This document shows positions 26,344-35,326 of a stretch of 57,848 nucleotides of DNA, in pieces. Every line of letters starts with the position of its first letter. Positions within the stretch are counted from its first letter, which is position 1. The DNA comes from Lachnospiraceae bacterium. Its GTDB lineage: Bacteria > Bacillota > Clostridia > Lachnospirales > Lachnospiraceae. The DNA lies in assembly GCA_017472325.1 (NCBI GenBank), contig JAFUQM010000030.1:1-57848 (forward strand), written 5' to 3'. The position numbers and the translations under genes were made by a program. The notes under the pieces are model-generated. The model saw nothing but the letters and a program-made list of their open reading frames with translations, did no database searches and was not told the DNA's origin.

Positions 26344-26372
26344 TTTATAGTCACTTTCTTTTTGTTTGTCAA
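26344..26372 (-). promoter_or_regulatory. Promoter of the HU gene
   Basis: TTGACA (26372-26367) and TATAAA (26349-26344) are 17 bp apart on the minus strand, about 75 bp before the HU start. Confidence 0.7.
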
Positions 26373-26416
26373 GGTAATTTTAGCCGTTTTGAGGGCTCGA
26401 AGATAGTTTTTTATAG

Positions 26417-27142
26417 TTATTTTATAACATTATGCGCATTTCCCTCGTGTTTTTCTATCATGTCCTCCACTTTATCCGTTAAAATCTGCTCTAACGGCAG
26501 TTTATAGAGTCTTCCAATCTGCGCAATTTCCACGAGTAAATTGCCAATTTCGCTTTCTACGATTTCGTTATTCTGACAATTGACAGCCACCTTTAACGCC
26601 TCTACTTCTTCTGCCATTCTGACAACTGCTGCTTGGGCATTCACCTGTGGCTCATAAAGCTTGTCCACTTTTTTTAATACTTTTGGGGCCCTCGTTAACG
26701 CAGGAAGTTCTTTGGGGATTTCCTGTAACGGGGAAGGAATCCACTCTTTTCCTTCCTTCTCCTGTTTTTTTATCTCATCCCAATTGCGAAGCACTTCCTC
26801 AGAAGTATCTGCGAGCACATCGCCAAATACGTGTGGATGTCGGCGCACCATTTTCTCACTGATCTCCTGCACAACATCATCGAGTGTAAAAAGTCCTTCC
26901 TCTTTGGCAATCTGGCTATGCATAACAACCTGCAACAGAATATCACCAAGCTCTTCGCGCATATTCTCTGCACTTCCTGTCTGATCATAAATGCGAATAG
27001 CAGAAACTAACTCCGCTGCTTCTTCCATCATACATGGTTTGAGACTTTTATGCGTCTGCTCCTTATCCCACGGACATCCGTTCTCGCTTCTAAGTGTTGC
27101 CACAATCTCGCGAAAATCCTGAAAGGTATATTGCTTATCCAC
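26417..27142 (-). CDS. mazG: Nucleoside triphosphate pyrophosphohydrolase MazG
   Basis: A 241-residue protein with two tandem MazG folds. The first carries the metal-binding EEAAELVSAI and EELGDILLQVV motifs; the C-terminal half (AAVVRMAEEVEALKVAV, EIGNLLVEI) is the second, more degenerate repeat. MazG hydrolyses (d)NTPs to monophosphates, cleaning the pool or modulating (p)ppGpp. The start is GTG 27142 with AGGA 7 bp before. It follows the PEGA lipoprotein by 2 bp and is probably co-transcribed with it. Confidence 0.93.
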   Translation of the reverse strand: MDKQYTFQDFREIVATLRSENGCPWDKEQTHKSLKPCMMEEAAELVSAIRIYDQTGSAENMREELGDILLQVVMHSQIAKEEGLFTLDDVVQEISEKMVRRHPHVFGDVLADTSEEVLRNWDEIKKQEKEGKEWIPSPLQEIPKELPALTRAPKVLKKVDKLYEPQVNAQAAVVRMAEEVEALKVAVNCQNNEIVESEIGNLLVEIAQIGRLYKLPLEQILTDKVEDMIEKHEGNAHNVIK

Positions 27143-27144
27143 TG

Positions 27145-28674
27145 TTATTCCTCACTCTCTTTTACCAGGTCAGAGAAAGACCATGTAACATCTTTTTCTT
27201 CATCATCAATCCGAATTGTATAACTTCTTGTCTTGTATCCGGTCTGACGCAGGGTAATTTCATGTGTACCTGATACTTTTTGGAAACTAACTGGCGCAAT
27301 TCCAACATAGTTACCATCAAAGTAAACTTCCACACCTTCCGGTGTTTCTATCTTAATCTTATAATTGCCTGTTGTATCCGTTACATTGTCATCCTTATCG
27401 TCTTTGCCGTCATCAGAATCCTTGTCGTCTTTTTTATCATCATCTTTATCATCCGATTTATTATCACTGGTACTATCATTATTGCTTACGCTGTTACCTG
27501 CATTATTATCTTTATTATCATCTTTATTATCATCAGCTTGATTATCTGAACTCGATGAATTTCCATTGTTATCAAGTGTTCCATACGCATATTCTTCTTC
27601 ATCGATTTTATCATCTGTTTTACTATCAGATTCATCATCAGACTCTTCATCAGATTCTTCTGTGTCCTCTGATTTCTCCAGTTCAATCTCAAGACTTGCA
27701 TATGGCTGTCCCACTTTAATGTATTGCGTAATAGTATCATACCCTGCGGCACGTACAATTAGTTGATGAATCCCGTATTCCATTTCTACTTTATTACTAA
27801 TGTCCACCTGATCACCATCAACATAAACTTCTGCTGTCGCAGGTGTTACAGCAAACAAAATAGAACCATTTTTAATCTCTTCTCCCTTTAAATCTCCTAC
27901 ATCCAGTTCGATTTCTTCATCTCTTGCAACAGCAATCTCCTTCGTTCCACCACTACCGCCATTGGTAATAAGTACTTCATATTTTCCTTCTGGAACTGTC
28001 AAGAGCATATCATCCACAACTGGCTGTATGAGTGTTTTTCCAACTTCAATCCAACCCCCGACAAAATATTCATCATTTTGCAGACGCAGATATCCATGTC
28101 CTTTATCTACAACAATACTATGAATATTATGTTCAATTCCTCTTACTGTAATAATATCTTTCGCACTCAAATCCATCATTTCTACAGTTTCTCCGTTAGA
28201 AATGATAACCAAATCGTCCGTTATATTATACTGTCCACTGGCAATTACAAAATCTCCACTTTTATTGCTGATTTCAAACTCTGTCACATTATCTTCTTCC
28301 CATGCAGAAGGTGAAATCTGAATGCTGTTTAGCCTTTTTTTGCTCTTTAAGAAAGTAACATCCACAATGTCACCCTCCTCTAACTGTGCAATTGACATGG
28401 CATTTTCATATTTGCTAAGTATCTGCGTTGCACCATCATACTGAAGTGTATAGCGTCTTCCGCGTACAAGATTTAAAAAAGTAATCTTTTTGGCATTTTC
28501 ATCTATGTTAACTATCACTGTCGTATCCGCAGAATCATAATCTCCAATTTTCGGCGCAACATACACAGGCTCTTGTGTTGTTGCAGATGCACTCTCACTC
28601 TGACCGCTATTCTGTGCAGTGCAGCCTGTGAAAAGAAGGGCTGCTGCCAGAAATATCCATACGAGTTTTTTCAT
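27145..28674 (-). CDS. PEGA-domain surface lipoprotein
   Basis: A 509-residue protein with a lipoprotein signal (LAAALLFTGC; lipidation Cys about residue 18), so it is likely anchored outside the cell membrane. Two PEGA-type beta domains are seen: ILFAVTPATAEVYVDGD ... IHQLIVRAAGYD near 260-320, and VEVYFDGNYVGIAPVSF ... HEITLRQTGYK near the C-terminus. They are joined by an extremely Asp/Ser/Lys-rich linker of about 100 residues. ATG 28674 follows GGAGG; an upstream ATG has no site. The role is unknown; cell-wall or surface interaction is possible. Confidence 0.8.
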   Translation of the reverse strand: MKKLVWIFLAAALLFTGCTAQNSGQSESASATTQEPVYVAPKIGDYDSADTTVIVNIDENAKKITFLNLVRGRRYTLQYDGATQILSKYENAMSIAQLEEGDIVDVTFLKSKKRLNSIQISPSAWEEDNVTEFEISNKSGDFVIASGQYNITDDLVIISNGETVEMMDLSAKDIITVRGIEHNIHSIVVDKGHGYLRLQNDEYFVGGWIEVGKTLIQPVVDDMLLTVPEGKYEVLITNGGSGGTKEIAVARDEEIELDVGDLKGEEIKNGSILFAVTPATAEVYVDGDQVDISNKVEMEYGIHQLIVRAAGYDTITQYIKVGQPYASLEIELEKSEDTEESDEESDDESDSKTDDKIDEEEYAYGTLDNNGNSSSSDNQADDNKDDNKDNNAGNSVSNNDSTSDNKSDDKDDDKKDDKDSDDGKDDKDDNVTDTTGNYKIKIETPEGVEVYFDGNYVGIAPVSFQKVSGTHEITLRQTGYKTRSYTIRIDDEEKDVTWSFSDLVKESEE

Positions 28675-28734
28675 AGGCTCACCTCCGAACGTTATCTTTT
28701 GTACTATTATATAATATGCTGTCAAAAAAGCAAA

Positions 28735-29724
28735 TTAATTATATTTTAAGATAGTTGTTAAAAAATCATCTCTTGCATGCTCCTGCACAAGCAAAGCCTC
28801 TAATTTTTCCATGTGTCTTCCTGGAATCCATGCCTTAGAGGAATTATAATAGAAGTTTACAATTTTCCAGAATTTTTCAGGATATGCAAGTCTGTAATAA
28901 AGTTGTAGGCGTTCTTCCATCTCCAGTGGTTTCTCTTTTTCATATGTATTTAACAAGTCATATCCGATTTCTTTTTCCCATGCATTTTTTTCCAACAGTT
29001 TTCGCATAAATAGTGCAATATCTCTGACATTACTATCCAAAATACATTTTTCAAAATTGATAATCGCTGTCCGTCTGCCTGAAAATAAAATATTGTGATG
29101 TTGATAATCACCGTGGCAAAATGTACCCTTCTCTTTTATTTTTTCATAATAATCAGAAAAATTATGTTCTTTCACTTCTTCCGTTACAGCAATTGCTTTA
29201 TCCATAAAAAGATCATAATGCTGCAACAGAAAAATTTCAAAATCTGTCTTCTGTCCTTTGGCACGAATATATTTACGAATCTTACGAAGCTCTCTATTAT
29301 GCTTATCAAATTCCTGTTCTATCTTATATACAGAAAAATCGCTCTCCAGCTCTGATTCCGGAATACACATAGACTTATGCAGCTTAGCAAGTGCTGTCAT
29401 AACCCGTCTGCATTCCTCCGGCTCTTTGATATTACATTCCCTGCCATCAAAATAATCTTTTACAACATAAACAGTCTGGTCTATGTCTGTCGTTAGCAAT
29501 TCTCCATCTTTATTCGGAAGTATCATTTCTACATCAATGCTTTCTTCCTGTTTGATACGTGCAAGCAGTGCATTTTGCAAATCTGCTTTTTCCTTTGTCC
29601 CTTTATATTCCTTTATTATTTTAAGTCCTTGTTTTGTCTCGCAGAGAATTGCACTTCTTCCCTTTCTAGTTCTAAGCACTTCTATATCATATTTATCTAA
29701 TATACCGACAGCCCTGTCATTCAC
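28735..29724 (-). CDS. CotS-family spore coat kinase-like protein
   Basis: A 329-residue protein with an aminoglycoside-phosphotransferase/CotS kinase fold. The ATP-lobe Lys lies in GLKIIKEYKG, and the catalytic loop is FCHGDYQHHNILF. The usual DFD metal motif reads NFEKC here, which suggests altered or lost kinase activity. CotS relatives belong to the spore coat and are made in the mother cell. The start is GTG 29724 with AGGAGGG 7 bp before. It stands between the CCA enzyme and the PEGA lipoprotein genes. Confidence 0.78.
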   Translation of the reverse strand: MNDRAVGILDKYDIEVLRTRKGRSAILCETKQGLKIIKEYKGTKEKADLQNALLARIKQEESIDVEMILPNKDGELLTTDIDQTVYVVKDYFDGRECNIKEPEECRRVMTALAKLHKSMCIPESELESDFSVYKIEQEFDKHNRELRKIRKYIRAKGQKTDFEIFLLQHYDLFMDKAIAVTEEVKEHNFSDYYEKIKEKGTFCHGDYQHHNILFSGRRTAIINFEKCILDSNVRDIALFMRKLLEKNAWEKEIGYDLLNTYEKEKPLEMEERLQLYYRLAYPEKFWKIVNFYYNSSKAWIPGRHMEKLEALLVQEHARDDFLTTILKYN

Positions 29725-29786
29725 AATAATACCCTCCTAAGATTGGTCATTACCTATCTTATGTGGAGGGTATAAAAAGTAGAACG

Positions 29787-31112
29787 TTATTTTTGAAAGA
29801 CAACGGACATGAGATATTCTTTTGTATTTCGCTCTGGTGTATCTAAAACAATCTCCAACAAATGATTTAAAGTTATGCCGATTTCTTTCCCTGGTGTCAT
29901 CCCTGCATCTATTAAATCTCTGCCTGTTACTGCCAGCGTCTTTAGCGACACGCAATCAGCATCTGTCAAAATTTTATTATAAATTCTTTCTATCTGTGCG
30001 ATGCGCTCTAGCTTCTCTTTGCGTTTATAGTCACTCTGGGCAGCAACATCTGCCTTTTGCACCTCAATCCAAAGCGGGAAAATATCCTCCCCAACCTTCC
30101 GAATGGCGCGTCGGATACTTTTCGCCGTTAAGTCTGGCTTGTAATCATGCAGTTTTACAAGTCTCGTTACTTTATCTATTGTATCGTTGTCAAATTTCAA
30201 CCGGCGCAGAACTGTTTTGGCTATCTGTTCACTCGCGAGCGGGTGTCCATGAAAGTGGGCAATCCCTTCCTCATCCACAGTCAGCATTTCAGGTTTACCG
30301 AGGTCATGAAACAGCATAGTCAAACGCAACACTTTGTCTGCGCGCACTTTTTGCATGGCAACAAGTGTATGCTCCCCTACGCTATAACAATGGTGCGGAT
30401 TATTCTGCTCAGTCTGCATTGCCTGGTCAAATTCTGGAAGAATCACTTTTGTTACGCATGTCTCATAGGCATCCCGTAGCTGTTCTGGATGACGTGAAGT
30501 TACAAGTTTGACAAGTTCTACCTGAATTCTCTCCGCGCTGATATTTCTCAGATTTGGTGCAAGCTCCATAATTGCCTGTTTTGTATTTTCTTCTATGCTA
30601 TATCCTAGTTGTGCCGAAAAACGAATTGCACGCATAATACGCAGGGCATCTTCCGTAAATCTATCTTTTGCAATGCCAACTGCACGAATTAATTTTCTAT
30701 CAATATCCCCCATACCATCAAACGCATCTACCATGCCTTCAGCATCATTATATGCCATAGCATTAATTGTAAAATCGCGTCTTTTTAAATCTTCTATCAG
30801 ATTCGGGGTAAAGATGACTTCCTTTGGGTGTCGGCTATCTTCGTATTCACCGTCAATGCGGTAAGTGGTAACTTCAAAACCTTCCTTTTGAAGCATAACT
30901 GTAACCGTACCATGTTCAATTCCTGTGTCAATAGTACGGGCAAATAACTTCTTTACTTCATGTGGCTTGGCTGATGTAGTAATGTCCCAATCATCCGGCA
31001 CACGTCCCAAAATAGAATCACGCACGCAGCCTCCAACCGCATAAGCCTCATAGCCCGCTGCCGTCAGTGTTGCAATAATCTGTTTTACTTTTTCTGGCAA
31101 TAAAATCTGCAT
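29787..31112 (-). CDS. cca: CCA tRNA nucleotidyltransferase
   Basis: A 441-residue class II nucleotidyltransferase that completes the CCA end of tRNAs. This is needed here because the tRNA genes in the window do not encode CCA. The active site shows AVGGCVRD (25-32) and DDWDITT (about 40-46). An HD domain (MLFHDLGKPEM, then HGHPLASEQIA) follows in the second half. ATG 31112 is chosen for its GGAGG site; an upstream ATG at 31139 has none. Confidence 0.93.
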   Translation of the reverse strand: MQILLPEKVKQIIATLTAAGYEAYAVGGCVRDSILGRVPDDWDITTSAKPHEVKKLFARTIDTGIEHGTVTVMLQKEGFEVTTYRIDGEYEDSRHPKEVIFTPNLIEDLKRRDFTINAMAYNDAEGMVDAFDGMGDIDRKLIRAVGIAKDRFTEDALRIMRAIRFSAQLGYSIEENTKQAIMELAPNLRNISAERIQVELVKLVTSRHPEQLRDAYETCVTKVILPEFDQAMQTEQNNPHHCYSVGEHTLVAMQKVRADKVLRLTMLFHDLGKPEMLTVDEEGIAHFHGHPLASEQIAKTVLRRLKFDNDTIDKVTRLVKLHDYKPDLTAKSIRRAIRKVGEDIFPLWIEVQKADVAAQSDYKRKEKLERIAQIERIYNKILTDADCVSLKTLAVTGRDLIDAGMTPGKEIGITLNHLLEIVLDTPERNTKEYLMSVVFQK

Positions 31113-31245
31113 CGTGTTTCCTCCAATGGTGTTTTGCAAAGTGTTTCCATTATATTCAGTAACATTTTATCACGCTACCATGAATTCGGCAAACTGTCAG
31201 TATATTTTTCCAATCAATGGGAACTTTATAGATAGAACATACCTT

Positions 31246-31510
31246 GACCCTACTTATTGGGTGAAATAGCTTGTTGGTAGGGGTAATTTCTAGTGTTCGA
31301 CCCTATTTATTGGCAAAATGGACTTTTTAGTAGGGGTAATTTCTAGTGTTCGACCCTACTTTTTGGCATAATTGTCTTTTTAGTAGGGGCATTTCCGAAC
31401 ACTTGACCCTACTTTTTGCCAAAATTACCTTGTTAGTAGGGGCATTTCCAAGCATTTTACCCTATTTATTGTGTGAAATTGCATGTTTGTAGGGGAGCAA
31501 CGGTATGTTG
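31246..31510 (+). repeat. Five tandem 53-bp hairpin units
   Basis: Units begin at 31246, 31299, 31352, 31405 and 31458, with an exact 53-bp period. Each has (G)ACCCTA(C/T)T near its start and GTAGGGG near its middle, giving a 6-7 bp stem around a variable loop of about 20 bases. The linker alternates between AATTTCTAGTGTTC and CATTTCCGAACACT. C/T variation in the stem is tolerated as G-U wobble on the plus strand, so the RNA would act in the rubrerythrin direction. The rest of the 31113-31542 gap holds no gene. Confidence 0.8.
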
Positions 31511-31542
31511 TATATTGTTCTATCTAGAAAAGGAGGATTCCC

Positions 31543-32166
31543 ATGAGTGTAGATTTTAAAACAAGTGAAACAAAAGACAATCTGATGCATGCCTTTGCAG
31601 GAGAAAGTCAGGCACGAAACCGTTACACATTTGCTGCACAATGTGCAAAAGAACAAAAACTTCCTGTCATTGAAGCCATCTTTACTTACACAGCCAATCA
31701 GGAAAAAGAACACGCGGAAGTCTTTTATAAACATCTTACCCAGCTATCTGGTGAAACAATCCACATTGACGGTGGATATCCCGTTGATATTTCAAGCGAT
31801 ATCAGTGAACTTCTGCGAATGGCACAACACAACGAATATGAAGAAGCGGATGATGTTTATAAAGCATTTGCCGAGAAAGCAAAAGAAGAAGGATTTTTAG
31901 AGGCAGCCTCCTCTTTTATGTTAATTTCTGAAGTAGAGAAAATACACGGAGACAGATTTGGGCGCTTTGCAGACTATCTGGAACAGAATAAATTGTTTGT
32001 ATCCGATGTGAAAACAGGATGGTTTTGTACAAACTGCGGATATGTATTTGAAGGAACACAGGCACCAAAAAGCTGCCCTGCATGTCATCATGATCAGGGA
32101 TATTTTATTCGATTTGAGTTGTCTTCGTATGAGTCAGAAGGGACATATCAGCCTTCAAAAAAATAA
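31543..32166 (+). CDS. Rubrerythrin
   Basis: A 207-residue protein with an N-terminal ferritin-like diiron domain ([16 protein letters not shown]; the second half-site has SEVEKIHGDRF) and a C-terminal rubredoxin domain with two CxxC motifs (CTNCGY, CPACHH). Rubrerythrins reduce hydrogen peroxide in anaerobes using electrons passed through rubredoxin. AAAAGGAGG lies 8 bp before ATG. It is monocistronic and the only gene preceded by the 53-bp repeats. Two other rubrerythrin-type genes lie within 14 kb. Confidence 0.93.
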   Translation: MSVDFKTSETKDNLMHAFAGESQARNRYTFAAQCAKEQKLPVIEAIFTYTANQEKEHAEVFYKHLTQLSGETIHIDGGYPVDISSDISELLRMAQHNEYEEADDVYKAFAEKAKEEGFLEAASSFMLISEVEKIHGDRFGRFADYLEQNKLFVSDVKTGWFCTNCGYVFEGTQAPKSCPACHHDQGYFIRFELSSYESEGTYQPSKK

Positions 32167-32216
32167 CAGTCAAAGCATCAGTATACTTCTCCAAAGTCAT
32201 TAAGTAAATAGTTTGC

Positions 32217-32285
32217 AAAAGGGAGCATCGCTCCATAACTGGTCTTAGTTATTTTGCGACACTCCCTTGATTTTACCATTTATGC
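32217..32285 (+). terminator. Terminator after the rubrerythrin gene
   Basis: AAGGGAG (from 32219) and CTCCCTT (to 32278) pair, with CGC/GCG inside, and are followed by GATTTTA. Confidence 0.55.
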
Positions 32286-32338
32286 TTACGTTTTTTACAT
32301 TCCTATTGTTTCCCTAACACAAATCTAATCGTTACCTT

Positions 32339-33358
32339 TTACTTTGCTTTCCTATCATATTTTAACGCTTTGCACAATGTAACAACAAAATCCAAAGCAA
32401 GTGCAAAGGTCAGGACACATAAGAAAAATATCTGGAAATTAGCAAAGATATTTCTAATAAATGGTTCCTTATCTGCAAACACTACGCTAATACGTGTAAA
32501 GAAATCTGGATTTAAGATGTTGTGTCTTGTGAGCCAGATAAAACTGCAGATGCATGTTAAGACATCGCAAACACCTGTTACAATTGCAACACGCATCGTA
32601 TAACGTCCTTCAAAATATTTGAATACTTCTCGGACGATACCGCACAAAGCAAACGCTGTCAGAAAATACCATGTGTTTCTGATGACCTCTGCATTAAAAA
32701 CTGGAACAAAAACAGATGCTCCATTTTCTGTAAACACTCCAAACAATACCTGTGGCGCACATAAAAATACAGTATATGCTACAATGCTAAATATAATGTC
32801 AAAAGCTGCTTCTTTTCTGGATATCTTTTCTTCCTTTTTAGGGACTGGTGTTGTCTCCCACTGCACTCCTGTCACTTCAGCAAATGATACTTTTTTCTTC
32901 TGCATAATCATAAAAACAATTGTAACAGCTGCTGATGCCTGTAAAAGAGCAGATACCGTAACGCCAATCCATCCCAATAGTTCTGAAAAAACATCAAATG
33001 CAGTCATATTCTCACCAACTGCCTGCATTGTAATTGTGATTGCACCTGACATTAGCATACCAACCAACACAGCTGTTAGTACCAGCTTCACAAACCATTT
33101 CCATTTGCTGTAATAAGGTGGTCCTATCAGTGATTTATCTTTATCAGGACTGTAATTATTTGCAAGTTCCTCTGGCGTTCCGATTTCAGTAAGTACAACA
33201 CGAACATCTTTTTCTGTTGGCGGAACATCACCGCAACGTTCTTCTAACATATCGTAAATTAGTGTTTCCAGTTCTTTTTCAATATCTTCTCTTCCTTTAT
33301 ATGGAAGGTTTTTTACTGCTGCATAAATATAACGTTCAATTAATTGTTTATCGTTCAT
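32339..33358 (-). CDS. HAAS-domain integral membrane protein
   Basis: A 339-residue protein with an N-terminal cytoplasmic HAAS-type helical domain (IYAAVKNLPYKGREDIEKELETLIYDML) followed by about six membrane helices. ATG 33358 is preferred (AAAGGA upstream); the longer frame from 33421 overlaps the padR gene. It is the membrane partner of the padR gene directly upstream. Its sequence differs clearly from the HAAS protein at 641, so the two systems probably answer different signals. Confidence 0.78.
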   Translation of the reverse strand: MNDKQLIERYIYAAVKNLPYKGREDIEKELETLIYDMLEERCGDVPPTEKDVRVVLTEIGTPEELANNYSPDKDKSLIGPPYYSKWKWFVKLVLTAVLVGMLMSGAITITMQAVGENMTAFDVFSELLGWIGVTVSALLQASAAVTIVFMIMQKKKVSFAEVTGVQWETTPVPKKEEKISRKEAAFDIIFSIVAYTVFLCAPQVLFGVFTENGASVFVPVFNAEVIRNTWYFLTAFALCGIVREVFKYFEGRYTMRVAIVTGVCDVLTCICSFIWLTRHNILNPDFFTRISVVFADKEPFIRNIFANFQIFFLCVLTFALALDFVVTLCKALKYDRKAK

Positions 33359-33378
33359 ATCATTACCATTCCTTTCTA

Positions 33379-33708
33379 TTAGCCAAGCAGTTTGTTCATA
33401 ATCTCTGCTGTCTTTTTCCACTGTACTCTCAATAGTTCGTATATTTCTTTGCCATCATCCGTAATCACATAATACTTTCGTGGCTTTGCCTCACCTGTAT
33501 CCCATTCACTCTTTAAAAGTCCCTGGCTCTCAAGTCTTCTAAGCAACGGATACAATGTATTCGTCTCTACCTGCATTCCGTTTTCTGACAGTCGTGTCAC
33601 AAGACTGTATCCATATTGCGGTTCCTGTAACTGGCTTAATACGCTTAAAACAATTGTACCGCGCCGAAGTTCCTGGAGCAGACCGGATAATAATTCATCC
33701 TTTTCCAT
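33379..33708 (-). CDS. PadR family transcriptional regulator
   Basis: A 109-residue PadR protein: winged helix with QEPQYGYSLVTRLSENG, TNTLYPLLRRLESQGLL and the wing GEAKPRKYYVIT, then a short C-terminal dimer helix. GAAGGAG precedes ATG 33708. Its promoter carries two GTGTG-type dyads, so it very likely represses itself and the HAAS gene downstream. Confidence 0.88.
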   Translation of the reverse strand: MEKDELLSGLLQELRRGTIVLSVLSQLQEPQYGYSLVTRLSENGMQVETNTLYPLLRRLESQGLLKSEWDTGEAKPRKYYVITDDGKEIYELLRVQWKKTAEIMNKLLG

Positions 33709-33765
33709 ACATAACTCCTTCCTTAATCTTGATATATCAAGTCATCTGTTACACTTTATTTTGTA

Positions 33766-33834
33766 ATATACTATAGTGTGTGTCGCACACCATATGTTTA
33801 ATGTTATTATAGTGTGCGTCACACAGTATGTCAA
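33766..33834 (-). promoter_or_regulatory. padR promoter with two operator dyads
   Basis: A perfect TTGACA (33834-33829), 17-bp spacer and TATAAT (33811-33806) lie on the minus strand. The spacer contains TGTGTGACGCACA, and a second dyad GTGTGCGACACAC lies at about 33776-33790, downstream of the -10. A 14-bp palindrome CTTGATATATCAAG (33728-33741) lies in the leader. Confidence 0.75.
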
Positions 33835-33844
33835 GAGAAAATTT

Positions 33845-33910
33845 TAAAAAGCCATGCAACCGTAATATCTCTCTATTTAAAAGGGAGACTATTATCAAGT
33901 CGCATGGCTT
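33845..33910 (-). terminator. Terminator after the second rubrerythrin
   Basis: AAGCCATGC pairs with GCATGGCTT across a long loop that holds a second stem, and TTT follows on the minus strand. Confidence 0.7.
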
Positions 33911-33942
33911 ACTGAAATTATATTTTATATATATCTTACCTT

Positions 33943-34482
33943 TTAATAATTTTCTGCTTTCACCTGGAAATAAGCCTGTGGATGATCACAAACAGGACAA
34001 ACTTCTGGAGCCTCTTTTCCAACACAGATATGTCCGCAGTTTGCACACTGCCAAATTGCAGAACCATCTTTTGCAAATACGAGCTTATTCTCAATGTTGC
34101 TTAATAATTTTCTATATCTTTCCTCATGCTCTTTCTCAATTGCTGCTACGCCATCAAATAATTCTGCAACATCATCAAAACCTTCTTCTCTTGCATCCTG
34201 TGCAAATTTGGCATACATATCTGTCCATTCATAATTTTCGCCTTCTGCTGCTTCTTTTAAATTCTCAACAGTTGAACCGATACCATCATGTAATAATTTG
34301 TACCAGATTTTTGCATGTTCTTTTTCATTTGCTGCTGTTTCTTCAAAAATTGCTGCAATCTGCACATAACCATCTTTTTTTGCTTTGGATGCAAAATAGG
34401 AATATTTATTTCTTGCCTGTGATTCTCCAGCAAATGCTTCCTGTAAGTTTTTTTCTGTTTTTGTTCCTGTAAATCTTCCCAT
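33943..34482 (-). CDS. rbr: Rubrerythrin
   Basis: A 179-residue classic rubrerythrin: diiron domain ([50 protein letters not shown]) and a C-terminal rubredoxin-like domain with CANCGH and CPVCDH. It scavenges peroxide in the cytoplasm. ATG 34482 is supported by AAGGAAGGA; an upstream ATG at 34524 has none. It is transcribed alone. Confidence 0.94.
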   Translation of the reverse strand: MGRFTGTKTEKNLQEAFAGESQARNKYSYFASKAKKDGYVQIAAIFEETAANEKEHAKIWYKLLHDGIGSTVENLKEAAEGENYEWTDMYAKFAQDAREEGFDDVAELFDGVAAIEKEHEERYRKLLSNIENKLVFAKDGSAIWQCANCGHICVGKEAPEVCPVCDHPQAYFQVKAENY

Positions 34483-34675
34483 AAATATAATCCTTCCTTT
34501 CGTTTTAATATATAGCCGCATCAAAAATTATACTTCTATATATATGCTGTTCTCTATTATATCTTACGCCAATGAACCAACTAACTCCTATGTCGTTTTC
34601 GATTCACTTTGCTCTTATAGATTATAACATTTTCTCACTTGTCTTTTCAATCAATAAAATTGGTATTTATACTTC

Positions 34676-35293
34676 TTATAACTGAAGTTCCTCACCATGT
34701 TCTTTTAACCATTGCCGCCGTTCTTTGTAATCCGGCAATACGAGTTCTACCGCCTGCCAAAAATCCCGGCTATGATTCATATGTGTCAAATGACACAGTT
34801 CATGTACAACAACATAATCTAGTATGGCCGGTGGTGCAAGCATCAGCTTCCAGTTAAACGAAAGCGTTCCTCTACCGCTGCAACTTCCCCATCTTGTTTT
34901 CTGGTCTCTAATCGTAATCCGTTCATAGCTGCCACCTGTTAATGTAACAAAATAATCGACTCTCTTTGGAATATATTCCTTCGCCGCTTCACGGTAACGC
35001 TTTTCAAGGTATTGCCTTTGCACTTCGGTATATCCATTCCCCACTTTTGCCTTTGCACGCTGTTCTCGTTTTTGTTCCATCTTCAAATAATGAGTCACAA
35101 TCCATTCTCTGCGTTCTTCCAATATTGTAGCAATGGCTTTTTCCGAAGTTCTTAATGGCACTCTAATTATGACACCTTTGTCAGGTGAAACTTCAATTGC
35201 ATACGTTCTTCTTTTACTTTTTATAAGCAAATAGGGGACTGTTACGTCCCCATACCTTGCTTCTCTGTATTGTTCAGATTTTGTATTCATCAT
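34676..35293 (-). CDS. YgjP-like (DUF45) zinc metallopeptidase
   Basis: A 205-residue protein with the zincin motif VVHELCHLTHMNHS near residues 165-178 and the DUF45/YgjP pattern (KTRWGSCSGRGTLSFNWKLM) before it. The His-Glu-x-x-His signature implies a zinc-dependent peptidase, but substrates of this family are not well known. AAAGGA precedes two adjacent ATG codons. It lies just downstream of ackA on the same strand. Confidence 0.85.
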   Translation of the reverse strand: MMNTKSEQYREARYGDVTVPYLLIKSKRRTYAIEVSPDKGVIIRVPLRTSEKAIATILEERREWIVTHYLKMEQKREQRAKAKVGNGYTEVQRQYLEKRYREAAKEYIPKRVDYFVTLTGGSYERITIRDQKTRWGSCSGRGTLSFNWKLMLAPPAILDYVVVHELCHLTHMNHSRDFWQAVELVLPDYKERRQWLKEHGEELQL

Positions 35294-35326
35294 TGTAATC
35301 CTTTATCAGACTATCTATTTGCATTG

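Noticed and set aside
27280..27766. Hydrophobic and repeat-rich ORFs opposite the PEGA lipoprotein
   Set aside because: They arise from the Asp/Ser-rich low-complexity linker of the gene on the other strand.
31246..31510. CRISPR-like array
   Set aside because: The units are 53 bp with no clean repeat/spacer division, the variable parts are similar to each other, and no cas gene is nearby.
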